A model generated the notes under the pieces. That model did no database searches. It saw only the letters and a program-made list of their open reading frames with translations, and had not been told where the DNA came from. Below, one piece after another: positions 22,080 through 33,234 of a DNA stretch of 64,000 bases; position 1 is the first letter of the stretch, and each line of letters begins with the position of its first letter. The translations under genes and the position numbers were made by a program. Origin of the DNA: Bettongia penicillata ogilbyi (taxonomy: Eukaryota > Chordata > Mammalia > Diprotodontia > Potoroidae); NCBI GenBank assembly GCA_023548195.1, contig JAJHZJ010000577.1, forward strand, positions 2,207,574 through 2,271,573. Reading direction: 5' to 3'.

Positions 22080-23100
22080 CACAAAAGAGGAAAAAAAGAA
22101 TGATGAAAGGAAAGGGAATAAATTAGTGGTTTTGAAATGAGAATTGTTTTTGTTCTCCTTAAATGGTAGACTACTGTACTACTTGTGAGGGGAGAAGGTC
22201 AAAGGGAAGGTCCACTAAAGGAAAGATTTCTCACGAGAATCCAGTTCACAGGCAACATTAACAGATGTCCTGCGGGGAAACCTCATTATATAGTCAATTA
22301 GGGTGAATCCAAGGAACAAAGATTCATTAATTCATATTCCAAAGAATAATTAATTAGACATAAGTTTAACATCAACTTCCAAGTTGAACTATACTCCAAG
22401 AGAAAATAATTAGCAAATTTGGTGGATTTTTGTAGTGGCCCCACTAATTTATTACTTCAAGCTGGGTGTTTTTACCTGAGTTCCACAAAGAGATTTCAGA
22501 GGGCCCATGGATTTTAATGGGAAAAAATAAATGTTTCTATTTTCTCTAACTTCTAAGGACAATTTAGCAGTTTCTTTTCAATTTATTGAAAAATAACTTT
22601 ACTCTGAAAAGGAGTCTATAAGCTTCACTAGGATGCCATATAAAAAGTCTAAGAATCCTTTAAATGAATGAAACAGTGGAGAAAGGAGGTTTTATGATAT
22701 AGCTAAAGAGATTGCCTTGACTCTGTTGATAGTGACTGATTTATATAGGTGACAAACTGGGAAGTCCTATAATGGAATTGGGAGGAGAGGATGAGACTAG
22801 CCACCTGATATTTTCTTAGGAGCAGATGATCAATATTAATATGGAGCCCAGCCACAATTCTATTATTTATAACAATAATTGACAATAATGTATAGTGTCT
22901 TGAGTAAGGAAAGCAAGGATATAACTATACATTTTTTAAAGGAATCATCATATAGAAGAAAGAACACCAGATATGGTATTCTTTCATACTTATAACACCT
23001 ATGTAAGCCCTGCTTATGCCCTTTACGACTCAGAAGACTCGAACCAAAGAAAATCAAGCCATTTCCTCAGTCTCCAACCCCTGTGTATTTTTGCTACTTT
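22080..23100. other. Unassigned sequence, one weak MIR trace
   Basis: Most of this is unrecognised. At about 22945-23085 'gaagaaagaacaccagatat' and 'ttcctcagtctccaacccct' suggest a badly decayed plus-strand MIR. No gene seen. Confidence 0.3.
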
Positions 23101-23104
23101 GAGA

Positions 23105-23270
23105 TCCAGTTCTTTAATAAGAATTTATTAAGTGTCTACTTAATGTCAGGCACTGTGCTAAGCCCTGATCTCCAGGAACTCACAATCCAATGAGGGAGAA
23201 ACCTTGCTAATAAACGAGGCACAAACAAGTTATAAATAAGATAAAACAGAGATAAACAACAGAAGGAAGA
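23105..23270 (-). repeat. L2 LINE 3' end, complement
   Basis: 'gaatttattaagtgtctact', 'gtcaggcactgtgctaagcc' and 'ctccaggaactcacaatcca' with 'atgagggagaaac' form the reversed L2 terminus. Confidence 0.65.
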
Positions 23271-23274
23271 TGTT

Positions 23275-24290
23275 AAGATTATTAGGTTCTCATTGGCAGA
23301 CAACCTTAAAAGTTGACATGTGGCAGCAAATTTCATTGATGCAATACTCTTACCTAACAACTATCTGGTTATTCTCTTTAAGAATCAACTGGTTTCCTAT
23401 ATTCTTGACCTTTCCAATTCCCTTTGCGATGATCAATGAACCTCTGTGGCCTTCTTGATTGCTGGTTCACTTCAGTAGACCCATCTACAATCTACCTAAG
23501 CTGGTCTACCAGGTCCAATGTAAAGGTCAAGAATGTTTTCCTGTAGTTATGGCTTCATTCCAACCCACTTGATGTGCCTGAGAATTTTTAACACTGTCCA
23601 TTGCTTCAATGACTCCTAATCCAACCTGTTTTTCTTATTAGCCGACCTATAAACCTGCTTACTTTATCAGTTCCTCTTCTCAAACAAGCCTGGATTCTAG
23701 GAAATTCATTTTTAACAATGCCTGACTGATCAAACCTAGCCCTATTCCCACACAATTATTTCTTGGCTTATCTTGAAACATCTCACTAGATTTATATCAA
23801 TCACTTGGTAGCTCACATATATTAGCACTGATCCAATGAGCCTTATAACAATTATAGATATAGTATTTTGAGAGGAAAAGATCATAATTGCTTCTCTAGT
23901 GCATAGCTTCCTTTTTTCAGCATAATCTGGAGCCTGTTAGTACAATTTACTGTCATATACAATATATTTTATGAGGAAGCTCCAACATAATAATAGTAGA
24001 AAAAGAAAATCCAGCATAGTTATGGAGATATAATGTTCCAAGATATTTCCTTACTTTAATCACAATTTGTAATATTGACATATAAAATATACTCCAAATT
24101 TTGGCAACTCTGCTAAAAAGATCTAGATATATTTTCAAAACTACTCATCAATGACACTGAACTTATATTTTAAATAAATGAAAAATACACTTTTATATCT
24201 GTTCTATATACATCTATATCTGCCTATTTATCCATATATGTCTATGTATCTGTTTATCTGTCTATCTAGTTACCCATCTGTCTTTCTATA
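23275..24290. other. Unassigned sequence
   Basis: About 1 kb without recognisable elements. Short tetranucleotide-like 'tatctgtctatct' sequence occurs near 24235-24275. Confidence 0.4.
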
Positions 24291-24292
24291 CT

Positions 24293-24545
24293 GGACAGTT
24301 AAGTGGTATAGTAGACAGAATGCTGGACTTAAGTCAGAAAAACTGCAGTTTAAACCCCTCACTTGTAAGTTCTATGACCCTAAGTAAGTCATTTAATGTG
24401 ACTTCCCTTATCTGTAAAAAGGGTATAAATATAGGCCCTACCTCACAAGAGAGTTGTGAGGATAAAATGAGGCAGTGTTTGTGAAATGCTTTGCAAACCT
24501 TAAAGTGCTATGCAAATATGATGTTTACTATTATATTAGGATTTT
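24293..24545 (+). repeat. Near full-length MIR/THER1-type SINE
   Basis: It has the tRNA-like head ('aagtggtatagtagacagaa', 'tgctggacttaagtcag'), the CORE ('tctatgaccctaagtaagtc') and 'ttatctgtaaaaagggtata'. The 3' part is 'ccctacctcacaagagag', 'ttgtgaggataaaatgagg' and 'tgctatgcaaatatgatg'. This is one of the best preserved MIR-type copies in the window. Confidence 0.8.
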
Positions 24546-24744
24546 CAGAATCTTGTAAGTACATTACTTGCTATAAATGGGTCTGTCTATATGCTCATTC
24601 AAAGGAGTTTAGTTCCTGAAGACCTCAAATGATATCATTATAAAGCAGGCTCCTTAGAAAAGTAGTTTTCTAGCATGGACCCTGAAGCTGGTCACACCAG
24701 TCACACCTAGGGATGTGAAAGGAAGGAGAAAAATCAAACTGTGT

Positions 24745-24985
24745 AGGGCAGGTCAGTAGCAGAGTGGACCTGAAGTCAGGAAGACTCATCTTTAGTTCAA
24801 ATTTGGCCTTAGGTACTTAGCAGCTGTATGACTATGGGCAAGTCACTTAGTCTCCTTTGACTCAGTTTCACCACCTGTAAAATGATCTGGAGAAGGAAAT
24901 GGCAAGTCACTAGTATCACTGCTAAGAATTGGGTCACAAAAAGTAGGATACTACTGAAATGACTCAACAGCAAATAATCAAACTA
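24745..24985 (+). mobile_element. MAR1-type CORE-SINE
   Basis: The head is 'gtcagtagcagagtggacct', then 'gaagtcaggaagactcatct', 'gggcaagtcacttagtctcc', 'gtaaaatgatctggagaagg', and the RTE-like tail 'aaatgactcaacagcaaat'. Confidence 0.75.
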
Positions 24986-25802
24986 TATATGGTTCATCTC
25001 CCACTGCATTATTTCATTATATTCATTATATACTTCATTATCATTTTAATACAGAGAATTATATTAAATGAATAGTTAAAATTATATTAAATAAATGCTT
25101 CAAATAGACATCAAGGAAAATCTTGATAAATAGAAACTACATCATAACAGTTTTCAGGGATGGGCACCAAGCAACCTAAGGGAGTTGCCCAGAAATCTGT
25201 GAGTTGCTTGCTGCTAACAAGTGTATTGTACATGCTTTCTGTAATGGTAGCTAGCTGCTCCTCTTTCTGAAATTGTTTCAAGGTCTCACAGAAGGGAAGG
25301 GCCTAGTTTATTGTCCCTATATGCCAAGAAACAACGAGTGGCAGAGTGCTCAGGTCAGGGTTATGGTAAGATGCCAGAATAGTTAGAACTTAATTTGTTC
25401 TTTGTCATTAATCATGAGAATACATCCTGGGGTAATGAGACTTCACATTTTGAATCTTAACATCAAAAAAGTCAATATATTTTATTTTGAAGACTGAATT
25501 CTATTCTATCATCTCATAAGAAAAGAAATACTTTAATAGGTCATGTGTTCCAGGGGATTGATGGTCTCTCAGACCTGTATATAGGTTCACTCTTGCATTG
25601 GAATTAGAAAAAGGAAAATCGGTAAATGCCTGCAGCTTGATAGGGCAGTCCTTTAAACCTGGCATTTTCTAATGCTTTAGTAACAATACAGAACTATCAA
25701 GAGATGAAAGTGTCAGCATATTTTCATTTCATCTGTGTCCCTCATCTATTCATTTTAAATTTTTTTTAAAATTAAGGTTTTTTTATTTAGTTCATACTTT
25801 TT

Positions 25803-25960
25803 GAGACAGCATGGTTTAATAGGAAAAAACATTGGACTGAGGGTAATGAGATGAATTCTAGACTATACATTGATACTAGCTATGTGAAATTCACATGAAA
25901 TATGTCAATCATACATATCCTCTGGGTCTTTAATTCCTCATCTGAAAAATGATGGAGATG
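25803..25960 (+). repeat. MIR-type SINE fragment
   Basis: 'agacagcatggtttaatagg' gives the tRNA-like head, followed by 'cattggactgagggtaatga' and 'tttaattcctcatctgaaaa'. It is diverged. Confidence 0.55.
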
Positions 25961-26011
25961 TGATGGGAGAATTATGACAAAAGGGAAGAATGAGGCATGG
26001 TTTGAACACAC

Positions 26012-26200
26012 TTTAGATTCTGAAAGAGAGAGAGAAAAAAAAGAGGATTCCATGATCTTACATTTGTAGGAGAAATTGGACCAAAAGGGGATGGGTTCCC
26101 TAAGCAATACAAAGCAACAAGATGACAACAGAAACACAAATGATTCCCCAAACAGAAAAGAAAATGAAAAACTTTAGACAATTTTAAGTATCATATGATG
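26012..26200 (+). repeat. Unassigned short repeat (family Y), copy 1
   Basis: It is shared with 26768-26946 at about 70% identity by eye. The common blocks in order are 'agatt', 'aaagaga', 'attccat', 'ttggacca', 'gggga', 'acaaatgattcc' and 'gacaattttaag' / 'gacagtcttaag'. I do not recognise the family. Confidence 0.55.
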
Positions 26201-26225
26201 TGGGTACACATGGATCAGAAGTAGT

Positions 26226-26410
26226 TTGGTATAATAGATAAGGAACCAAAAATATAGGATTCAGATGACACCTCTAACACCTATTGATTGTGTAACCCTT
26301 GATGAGGTGCTTGATTTCTCTGTGTGTCAATTTCCTCATTTGCAAAATAAGAGAGCTGTATTGGATGGTCTCTTAAGTCCCTTCCACATCAAAATCTGGG
26401 ATCCTATGAA
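26226..26410 (+). repeat. MIR3-type SINE with CR1/L3-like tail
   Basis: A head 'ttggtataatagataagga' leads to a CORE with 'gtgtgtcaatttcctcattt', then 'tggatggtctcttaagtccc', 'ttccacatc' and 'gggatcctatga'. The tail is the L3/CR1 type. Confidence 0.6.
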
Positions 26411-26644
26411 TAAATGTTTTTTACACAAAGTAAACACATACAAGTATGGCTAAAAGGGCAAGTAGAAGGATGAAGAATGGTACAGCCATATAATGATAGA
26501 GACATGAGCACTAAAGTTCAGAAAGAGCCACAATTGGCATTGAATGATTTGTTAAGGTTAACAAAACTGTCTGAGCTACATCGAAGGCAAAAGGAAAATC
26601 CTCAAGACAGGATCAAACCACCACATGATACAATTGTGGAGGAA

Positions 26645-27082
26645 TGAATGAGGAAATAAGCATTTATATAGCAACTGCTATGTATCCGTTAAGTGAACTA
26701 AGTACTTTGGAAATGTTATCTCATAATCTTGACAACAACCTTGCAAGATAGGTTCTAGTGAATGCTGTTAGATTTTAAAAGAGAAAAAGAGAGGTAGAAT
26801 TCCATAGCCTTAAGTTCTATAAGAGGAGTTGGACCAAAGGGGAATAGGATGTTCTCAAGGATGAAAATATGACAATGTACACAGACATACAAATGATTCC
26901 TCAAATAATGAAGAAAACAAGCATCAGACAGTCTTAAGAAAAAAAAATATATGTAGACATCCCATTTTTCAGTTTACAAACTGAGACAAACAGAAACTAA
27001 TTAATTTGCCCAAAGTCAGACAGCTGGTAAGTGTCTGGGGCCAGATTTGATTCCTGGACCAGTGCTATATTCACTATGCCAA
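26645..27082 (-). repeat. MIR/THER1-type SINE, split by family Y copy 2
   Basis: The left part (26645-26767) has 'aagcatttatatagcaactg' and 'gttatctcataatcttgac'. The right part (26950-27082) has 'ccatttttcagtttacaaac', 'ctgagacaaac', 'gtcagacagctggtaagtg' and 'ttcactatgcc'. Joined, they make a single reversed MIR. The interruption shows that family Y is mobile. Confidence 0.7.
26768..26946 (+). mobile_element. Family Y copy 2, inserted in a MIR
   Basis: It lies exactly in the break of the MIR at 26645-27082 and ends in 'cttaagaaaaaaaaatatat'. An A-rich end suggests L1-type retroposition of a short RNA on the + strand. It has no ORF. Its source is unknown: it could be a rare SINE or a retro-copied small RNA. 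Confidence 0.55.
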
Positions 27083-27133
27083 CAGACAATAGAGGCCAAA
27101 ACTATTCAAAACTGTTTGCTTCCTTTTAGTCTG

Positions 27134-27535
27134 TTAGTTTTTAATATTTGTTTGTTTTTTCCCTATTAAAGAAAACTGCCTTTTGACTGAAAATGATTGA
27201 ATGAAAATTGGAAATAGCATTTGAAACTTCAAATAAATAAAGACAATTCTAAGACAGCTACCAATTGTTCCCAATGAGGTTGAAGCAGACCATGCATAGC
27301 AAGTTCCTGGGGGTGTGGCAGGAATTGTGAATCTGATCACAGAACAGTCTGTTGGGTATTTTGGAAAAAATAATAGAGAAAGAGAGAGGTACCACATGTC
27401 TGCTGAGGAGCAAATGTTCTCATTTTTTTCTTTTAAAAGTGGATTGATTTCCTTGAACATGACTTTAATTTCTCTAAAAAATATAGGTCATATTATTAAA
27501 GGAATGTATGGATTTAAAGTAAAGATAAAAATTTG
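27134..27535. other. Unassigned sequence with overlapping short ORFs
   Basis: A minus-strand ORF of 108 codons (27134-27460) and a plus-strand ORF of 91 codons (27315-27590) overlap. Neither has a motif I recognise, and the plus one runs into an L3 fragment. Confidence 0.35.
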
Positions 27536-27539
27536 TAAG

Positions 27540-28225
27540 GACTGGGGGAAAGGTTTATTACTATGGCTTCTTCAAGAACAGATTATGTAAGACATTACTT
27601 ATTTTGATTTTTGACAAGTCTCATTAAACCCAAACCTTAATACTTGAAACTATACCTAGATTTTAGAAATGCTTTTGAGAAATTCTCTCATATTATCCTT
27701 AGGAAATGGAAAGGATGGAAAATGTCAACAAGATTGAGAGAATTGACTGCATTCAGAAGTTGTTGAGCAACTGAATCAAAAAGTCAGCCTAAGTAGACCA
27801 ATGACTACTTTGAGGTAGGTCTCCGAGTTCCAGAAATGTGTCTTTGGCACAATTCCGTTTAACTACAGAGCATCATAAGATCAGGGGTACTACATGTTCA
27901 TCATTTTCTCAAATAAAATCATGGTTTTTCAAACTTTAGAAGGCACAAAGGAATATCTAGCTACTGGATGACAGATTCAAGAAAACAAATTCAAACAGGC
28001 TAAAATGATGGCCCCAAACTAATACAATAAAAAGAAAGTAAATAGAAATCTTATGCTTGTTTAGAAAACAAAAAAACAAACCAGCGCAAGAACAAGATGT
28101 ATGGGGAAGCTTAAATAGACATGAGTTTGTGTAAGAAATATCTAGGGATTTTTATAAACTGCAAATTCATTATGTTTCTATAAATCAACAAAGTAACGAG
28201 AGCCAAGAATAGTTGTGGCCACTTT
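27540..28225 (+). repeat. L3/CR1 LINE ORF2 fragment
   Basis: It has decayed reverse-transcriptase-region landmarks of L3/CR1 in order: 'tggcttcttcaagaacagat', 'gatttttgacaagt', 'ctagattttagaaatgcttt', 'ctcatattatccttaggaaa', 'ttgttgagcaactgaatc', 'aggtaggtctccgag', 'gatggccccaaactaataca', 'gtttgtgtaagaaatatcta' and 'gagccaagaatagttgtggc'. Many frameshifts; inert. Confidence 0.7.
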
Positions 28226-28295
28226 TTTTTGTTTGTGTGTTGTGGGAGGAGGAGTGGTGGTGGTAGTAGTGGTGGTGGTGGTGGGTGTTGGTATA
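28225..28295. repeat. (GTG)n simple repeat
   Basis: 'gtggtggtggtagtagtggt' and related triplets run for about 60 bp. Confidence 0.8.
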
Positions 28296-28470
28296 GATCA
28301 GTGACTTCTTCAGCGTGGAGAACTCCTGAGGTGAAAATGTTCTTTATAAATTCTCAATGTGTCTGTATCTTGCAGTCTTAGATTGCTTCTTGAGATCTTG
28401 AATGGCATGTCCATCGTCAGTCACATAGCCAGTAGGCCTCACAAGTAAGTCTTGAAACGTGGGATAGTTT
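28290..28470 (-). mobile_element. MON1-type CORE-SINE
   Basis: 'ggtatagatcagtgacttct' begins the reversed MON1 3' part. It continues with 'tcttgcagtcttagattgct', 'cagtcacatagccagtaggc' and 'aagtcttgaaacgtggg'. It is much decayed but follows the same order as 42713-42955. Confidence 0.55.
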
Positions 28471-28499
28471 GTGGGGATTTAGTGAGTAAGATGTTTATC

Positions 28500-28765
28500 A
28501 TTTAAGAGCCAACATGGCTTCATCAAGAATAGGTCGTAAAACACATAACCTCATTTTGTTTTTTGACAAGATAAGCTACATTTCAAAAATGATCATACTG
28601 TCCATCCCCCACCCATTATGAATTTAAGACACACTGATAAAGGCATCCTATTCAGAGAAAAAGAAGGAATTATTCTCATATTTTATACATTGATCAGACC
28701 GCACCTGGAGTGTTATTAGGTTCTGGGTGACATATTATAAGAAGACAGATAAGTTAGGGAACATA
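28500..28765 (+). repeat. L3/CR1 LINE ORF2 fragment
   Basis: 'gccaacatggcttcatcaag' (the 'HGFIK' block) and, later, 'ttgatcagaccgcacctgga' with 'gtgttattaggttctgggtg' (the 'RPHLEYCVQFW' block of CR1 LINEs) are present. The intervening ORF2 is deleted. Confidence 0.65.
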
Positions 28766-28769
28766 CAGA

Positions 28770-29035
28770 TAAAGTAACATTTAGGGAATACTTATTAGGA
28801 AAAGTGAGAGAAGGCCTGCCCTCAAGATCTTATACTCTGAGGCAGACAAAAACATAAAATAAAGTTATTTTGCATTAGATGGAAAGGTTGGGAAATTGTA
28901 AAGCTTTCAAAGGTCTAGTAGATAGCAAAGCTAAGACAGGAATTTTTGGATTATGTTAGTAGGTCAGGTGACAGTATCAGGGGTCTGGAGGGAATAGAGG
29001 CCTGACAAATGGTAAGGTCCTTCACTTGACTGGAA
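28770..29035 (-). repeat. L2 LINE 3' region, complement
   Basis: 'gcctgccctcaagatcttat' and 'actctgaggcagacaaaaac' match reversed L2, followed by a decayed continuation. Low preservation. Confidence 0.45.
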
Positions 29036-29054
29036 GGAATGGTACTGGTAACTC

Positions 29055-30335
29055 CATCTTGTCCAAACCATGAGAGCAAACAACTTGAATGTGTTTCTGT
29101 GATTCTTTGACTATTAAATCACTCTAAAATTCTCTGATTTCTGTATATGCATATTTTGTAAAATAATAACCACATCTAGGATACACTTGACTATTATGTA
29201 ACCTCTACCCCATACACCCCCTGGTAATGTTTTTTTGATAGTTTTAGAGAAACATAAAGGTATCTTTTTTATCATACATTGGGGGAAATTACTTCTAACA
29301 GAAGTTTATTTATGGTTCTTCAATATCTCGAAATATTTGTAATTTCATTGGTATGGGAACTACTACTAACAACACAGATTTCAATCTTCTCATACCTTAG
29401 AAGACATTCTTCACAAACTACAGTGACCAAAGAAAACTCAGACTACATCTGTTCCCAATCCTATGAGGGAGAAAAGAGATAAGTATCTATATTTCTCTTT
29501 ACTTTCATAAATAAAACAATTTCACCAAAAAAAAATCACTGTGATTGAGCAAAGAGACCCTATGACTTATTTTCTTCACTAAGTCTCAGCCATATTCTTG
29601 CTTCCCCATCTCTTGGGGTCAGCCTTATCTTGGAATCCATAGGATTACAGCAGGGGGAAAGGGTTGGGTATAGGGTGGGGAAATGTCTTGGACTTAACAT
29701 GTGACTGGTCTTATTCATTTTGCTGAACTCTTGGGCCTAACTCTGGCCAATTTTATTTCAAATGCTGTCATTCCTCAAAAGAAAGAATGGGAAAACAAAT
29801 GAGGTTGGATTAGTGATGCTTCCTTGAAGACAGCTAAAGGCCCATCCCTGCTACTCACTGCTAATATCTTCCCTTTGGGATAACTTTGCACTTCCACTCT
29901 GTATGTAGATGTAGATGTGTATTTATATGAATATTTTCCCCAAATATCATAGAGTAGTTCTCTGCCGACATTCCACCCCAGGGGACTTGGGGACACACAG
30001 AGCTGCTGTCTGCAGGTCAAGAACAAACACACTTGATCCTTCCTTGAGCTTTGAACTAGAATTTCATAGAGGAAACCAAGACTGTGGTGTGTGTGTGTGT
30101 GTGTGTGGAGGGGACGGACGGGGGTCATATGGGGCCTGAAACAAAACATTGCTGCCTTCCTCCCTCCACCTGGCAGTCAATAGGTCCCAGATTTAGCCCT
30201 TCTGCACTCCCTTTCTCACTCTTATGACCAAGTACTGTGTTAACAATGTTTTTTTTGTACCACAGTCAGCCGTTGGAGCCTCAGATTCATGTGGTGCTTT
30301 TATAACTGTATTAAACTTATAGTAAGTTAAAAAGA
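29055..30335. other. Unassigned sequence
   Basis: About 1.3 kb of non-repetitive-looking DNA with a (TG)n tract at 30084-30108. Two ORFs across that tract on opposite strands (29775-30149 minus; 29915-30139 plus) have no motif. Confidence 0.4.
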
Positions 30336-30337
30336 AA

Positions 30338-30532
30338 TATTGGGTAGCTAGGTCATATATGAAGGCAGGAACCTGGCCTCAGACACTTATTAGTTGACCC
30401 TGGGCAAGTCACTTAATTCCGTTTGCCTTAGTTATCTCATCTGTAAAATGAGTTGGAGAAGAAAATGGCAAACTGTTCAGTAACCTTGCCAAGAGAATTG
30501 CAAATGCCAGACATGACTGAAAAAATTGAACA
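30338..30532 (+). mobile_element. MAR1-type CORE-SINE
   Basis: 'ggtagctaggtcatat' head, then 'cctggcctcagacacttatt', 'ctgggcaagtcacttaattc', 'gtaaaatgagttggagaaga', 'aaatggcaaactgttcagta' and the tail 'ccagacatgactgaaaaaat'. A (TA/TG)n tract follows at 30540-30660. Confidence 0.8.
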
Positions 30533-30739
30533 GATAGATAACTATGTACATGTATACTAACACATTATGTGTTTGTATGTACATATGTATACATGCATAT
30601 ACACATGTGTATAAATTATGTGTATACATGTGTATATATTATGCATAAGCACACACAAATGTATCTATGTTGATGTTGATATGATTTAGAGAGGTTTAGT
30701 TTCTTCAGTTTTTCTTTGAACCTTCTTCAAATATTCAGT

Positions 30740-31022
30740 TACTTTGGATGCTTCTGACTTCTAGAGACAAGATGGGAGATGACAATCCTACTTCATGTTG
30801 CTGAAGGAAAATTATCTGAAAGGAAGACAGCATGAGGGGGCCTGGCAGTTTCCATCATATCCCTTTCCCCAGCTTGCATTTTCCCTTGGATGACATCTAA
30901 GTCTCTCTGTCTCTCTCTGTTTCTCTATCTTTCTCTCACTGTTTCTCTCTGTCTCGTCTCTCTCTCTGTTTCTCTTCTCTCTGTTTCTCTCTCCTCTCTC
31001 TATCTCTCTGTTTCTCTGTTTG

Positions 31023-31053
<31 letters not shown>

Positions 31054-31270
31054 GTCTCCCTCTCTCGACCTGAGAGACTTTACTGCCTCTAGGAGAGCTC
31101 CTTCACTCTATATTGTCTAATAAATATTCTCCTGTGTATACTTTCCCTAATATTCTTTTACTATAACTCATATAAATGGGTTTATTTGCTATGTGTATCA
31201 TTGTGGAACTGGCACTTGGTGGGGAAGTAGTCAAACCTTGGATATAAAATTTGGAGTTCTGTTTTACCCA
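30740..31270 (+). mobile_element. LTR-like repeat (family Z), copy 1
   Basis: It matches the complement of about 36460-36960 on both sides of a TC-rich tract. After the tract both have 'ctctatattgtctaataaat' / 'ttctgtattgtctagtatat', 'cctgtgtatactttc', 'tataaatgggttt', 'ttgctat', 'tcattgtggaactgg' and 'ccttggatata'. An AATAAA lies at about 31121. A family of this size with a poly-A signal near the 3' side resembles an LTR plus leader. No gag, pol or env is visible, and LTR class is inference. Confidence 0.55.
30900..31072. repeat. (TCTCTG)n tract inside family Z copy 1
   Basis: 'tctctctgtttctctctgtc' type repeats; the 76-codon ORF across them (30890-31120) is only L/S codons and is an artefact. 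A shorter GA-rich tract occupies the same place in copy 2. Confidence 0.85.
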
Positions 31271-31514
31271 GTAATGAAACAATGATTAGATCGAACTTTA
31301 AAAGGACATCCAATAGACTAACATTTTAAGGAACAAAAGATACAATTCTAGCCCCAGTATCTTCTCTCTCTGAAGAGAGCAGAGTGACCCAATTTTTGTT
31401 AGCCCTAATCTTCTGCTTATGAGGCTAGAGGTATCTATTCTGACTCCCTTCGAGACAAATATACATGCCCCCTACATGTGGGGGACAGCTCTTGCGACAT
31501 AGTTATATAAATAT

Positions 31515-31610
31515 GAATGTGTGTGTGTGAGAGAGAGAGAGAGAGGGAAAGAGAGAGAGAGAGGGAGAGAGGCGAGAGAGAGAGGGGAAGAGAGAGGGAG
31601 AGAGAGAGAA
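31515..31610. repeat. (GA)n microsatellite
   Basis: 'gtgtgtgtgagagagagaga' passes into long GA/GGGA runs. ORFs on both strands here (31435-31727) are artefacts. Confidence 0.9.
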
Positions 31611-31619
31611 CACAATTGC

Positions 31620-31748
31620 TTGTTTCCCTCATTAGAATGTCAGCTTCTTGAAGGCAGAGACCTGACGTTTTGCTTTCTCTATATCACTACTTCCCAGCAC
31701 AGTATCTGGTATGTAGTAAGGACTTAATAAAGTCTTTTTGACTGATAT
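31620..31748 (+). repeat. L2 LINE 3' terminus
   Basis: 'attagaatgtcagcttcttg', 'aaggcagagacctgac', 'cagcacagtatctggtatgt' and 'agtaaggacttaataaagtc' are the classic L2 3' end. Confidence 0.75.
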
Positions 31749-31968
31749 TTTTGGAAAAAAAAATACTCAAAGTGCATGACTGAAAGATGGTAAGCTAGTA
31801 ACATAACTTTCATATATGAAGAACTTGAATAGTAACTCCATAAATAACAATTTTTTTTAAAATTATGTTAACATTAAAAAAGTAGTTAAATGCCTCTTAA
31901 AATCAAGGTTTTAGTTTCCCTGATATTCAGGTGAACTTTTGAATACATAATAGTGGGTCAGTATCTGT

Positions 31969-32201
31969 CATAAAAGACAGATGAATTGCAAAAGTGTTTT
32001 TTAATATTCTTATTTTCAACAAATCTTTGCTGACCTTAAAAATAAACCTCCAGTTGTCTTTAGCCTAGAGTTACCATTTGTCAGTTCTCTTCTTCCTGGC
32101 AATATGGCAATGTTTCCTGTATTAGTTAAGTAATATCTCCCTCCTTACCTTGACCTTTTCAAATTCTTATGTCCTTCAAGACCCAGCTTCGCTGTCATTA
32201 A
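31969..32201 (+). repeat. Upstream copy of a 233 bp near-identical duplication
   Basis: From 'cataaaagacagatgaattg' to 'cttcgctgtcattaa' this equals 35233-35466 except for three substitutions and one extra T in a homopolymer, about 98% identity. It is in the same orientation, 3.26 kb apart. Flanking sequence differs on both sides. The downstream copy is continuous with L2-like sequence, so this upstream one is probably the derived copy. Confidence 0.9.
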
Positions 32202-32429
32202 CATGTTATTTAACATGAACAAAACAGTAATTACCTTGTATACATCATCTTTGGTAAATTCGTGCTCTTCACTAACCTGATTTCATTAGTTATATTGAAA
32301 TATATTATTGAAATATATTGAATATTATATTAGTTATATTGATTGAAATCATTAACTATTTTTTATCCTAAAATTAAGCACAAAAGAGTTCATGTTATCC
32401 TGAGGCTATAAATATGAGAGGATTGGGGG

Positions 32430-32575
32430 TGGGGGGAGGTGAGGCAGTCAGGGTTAAGTGACTTGCCCATAATCGCACAGCTAGTCAGCCTCTGAAGTCA
32501 GATTTGAACAGGGATCAGCCTGACTCTGCGGCTCTATTCACTGTACCACCCAGCTGCTGCTGAGATGGGCTTTTT
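32430..32575 (-). mobile_element. MAR1-type CORE-SINE, 3'-truncated
   Basis: 'tgaggcagtcagggttaagt', 'gacttgcccataatcgcaca', 'gctagtcagcctctgaagtc' and 'ctgtaccacccagctgctgc' give the reversed CORE and head. The RTE-like tail is absent. Confidence 0.7.
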
Positions 32576-32579
32576 CAAG

Positions 32580-33215
32580 GAGCTATCTTAACACTGGGAG
32601 TAAGGGAAATCATTGTTATTGGACTTTAACAATGACTCTGTATTTGGGCAATGTTTTTTAACAAGTGTCAAGTGATATGATATTACTCTAAATACATTAT
32701 CTCTTTAACCACGTGTGCATTTATATTCTCAACATCTCAAGCAATTTCATTTTTCACCTTTGCTTCTGTCCTGAGCCAAGGAGATCCTGGAAAGGAAATA
32801 AGTTTTACGGGGTTATACAAGGTACAAATATAAGAAAATATAATTCACTTTTGAAATATTATAGCTTACTTATTCCTACATGATAAAGACAGTAGACAAT
32901 TTTCAATAATAGAAATCACTTACTTAACAAAGATATCTACTAAAGACAAATGATATATTTTAATTACAGAAAGTCTTCAAATTTCATCAGTTTGACTGAA
33001 GTTTGAGTATGAAATTTATGAGAAAAGAAAAGTCCACATGGGAATAATCTTGGCGGCAAATAACAATAAGAATAATTGTTTCTTGCTCACTTGATCTACT
33101 AATAATATTAAGAAATTGTGAAACACAATTTGGGGGACCCAGACCTTCCCATACTAGCTCAAGCATGTATACTTAACTTATAGTGACCATGCAAGTTTTG
33201 AAGCTGCAGTGAGAT
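32580..33215. other. Unassigned sequence
   Basis: No element or gene is recognised between the SINE and the L1 insertion. Confidence 0.4.
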
Positions 33216-33234
33216 TCTAAAAAGCATGACCTTT

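Noticed and set aside
29775..30149. 124-codon minus-strand ORF
   Set aside because: It crosses a (TG)n tract (HTHTHT), has no motif, and overlaps another ORF on the + strand.
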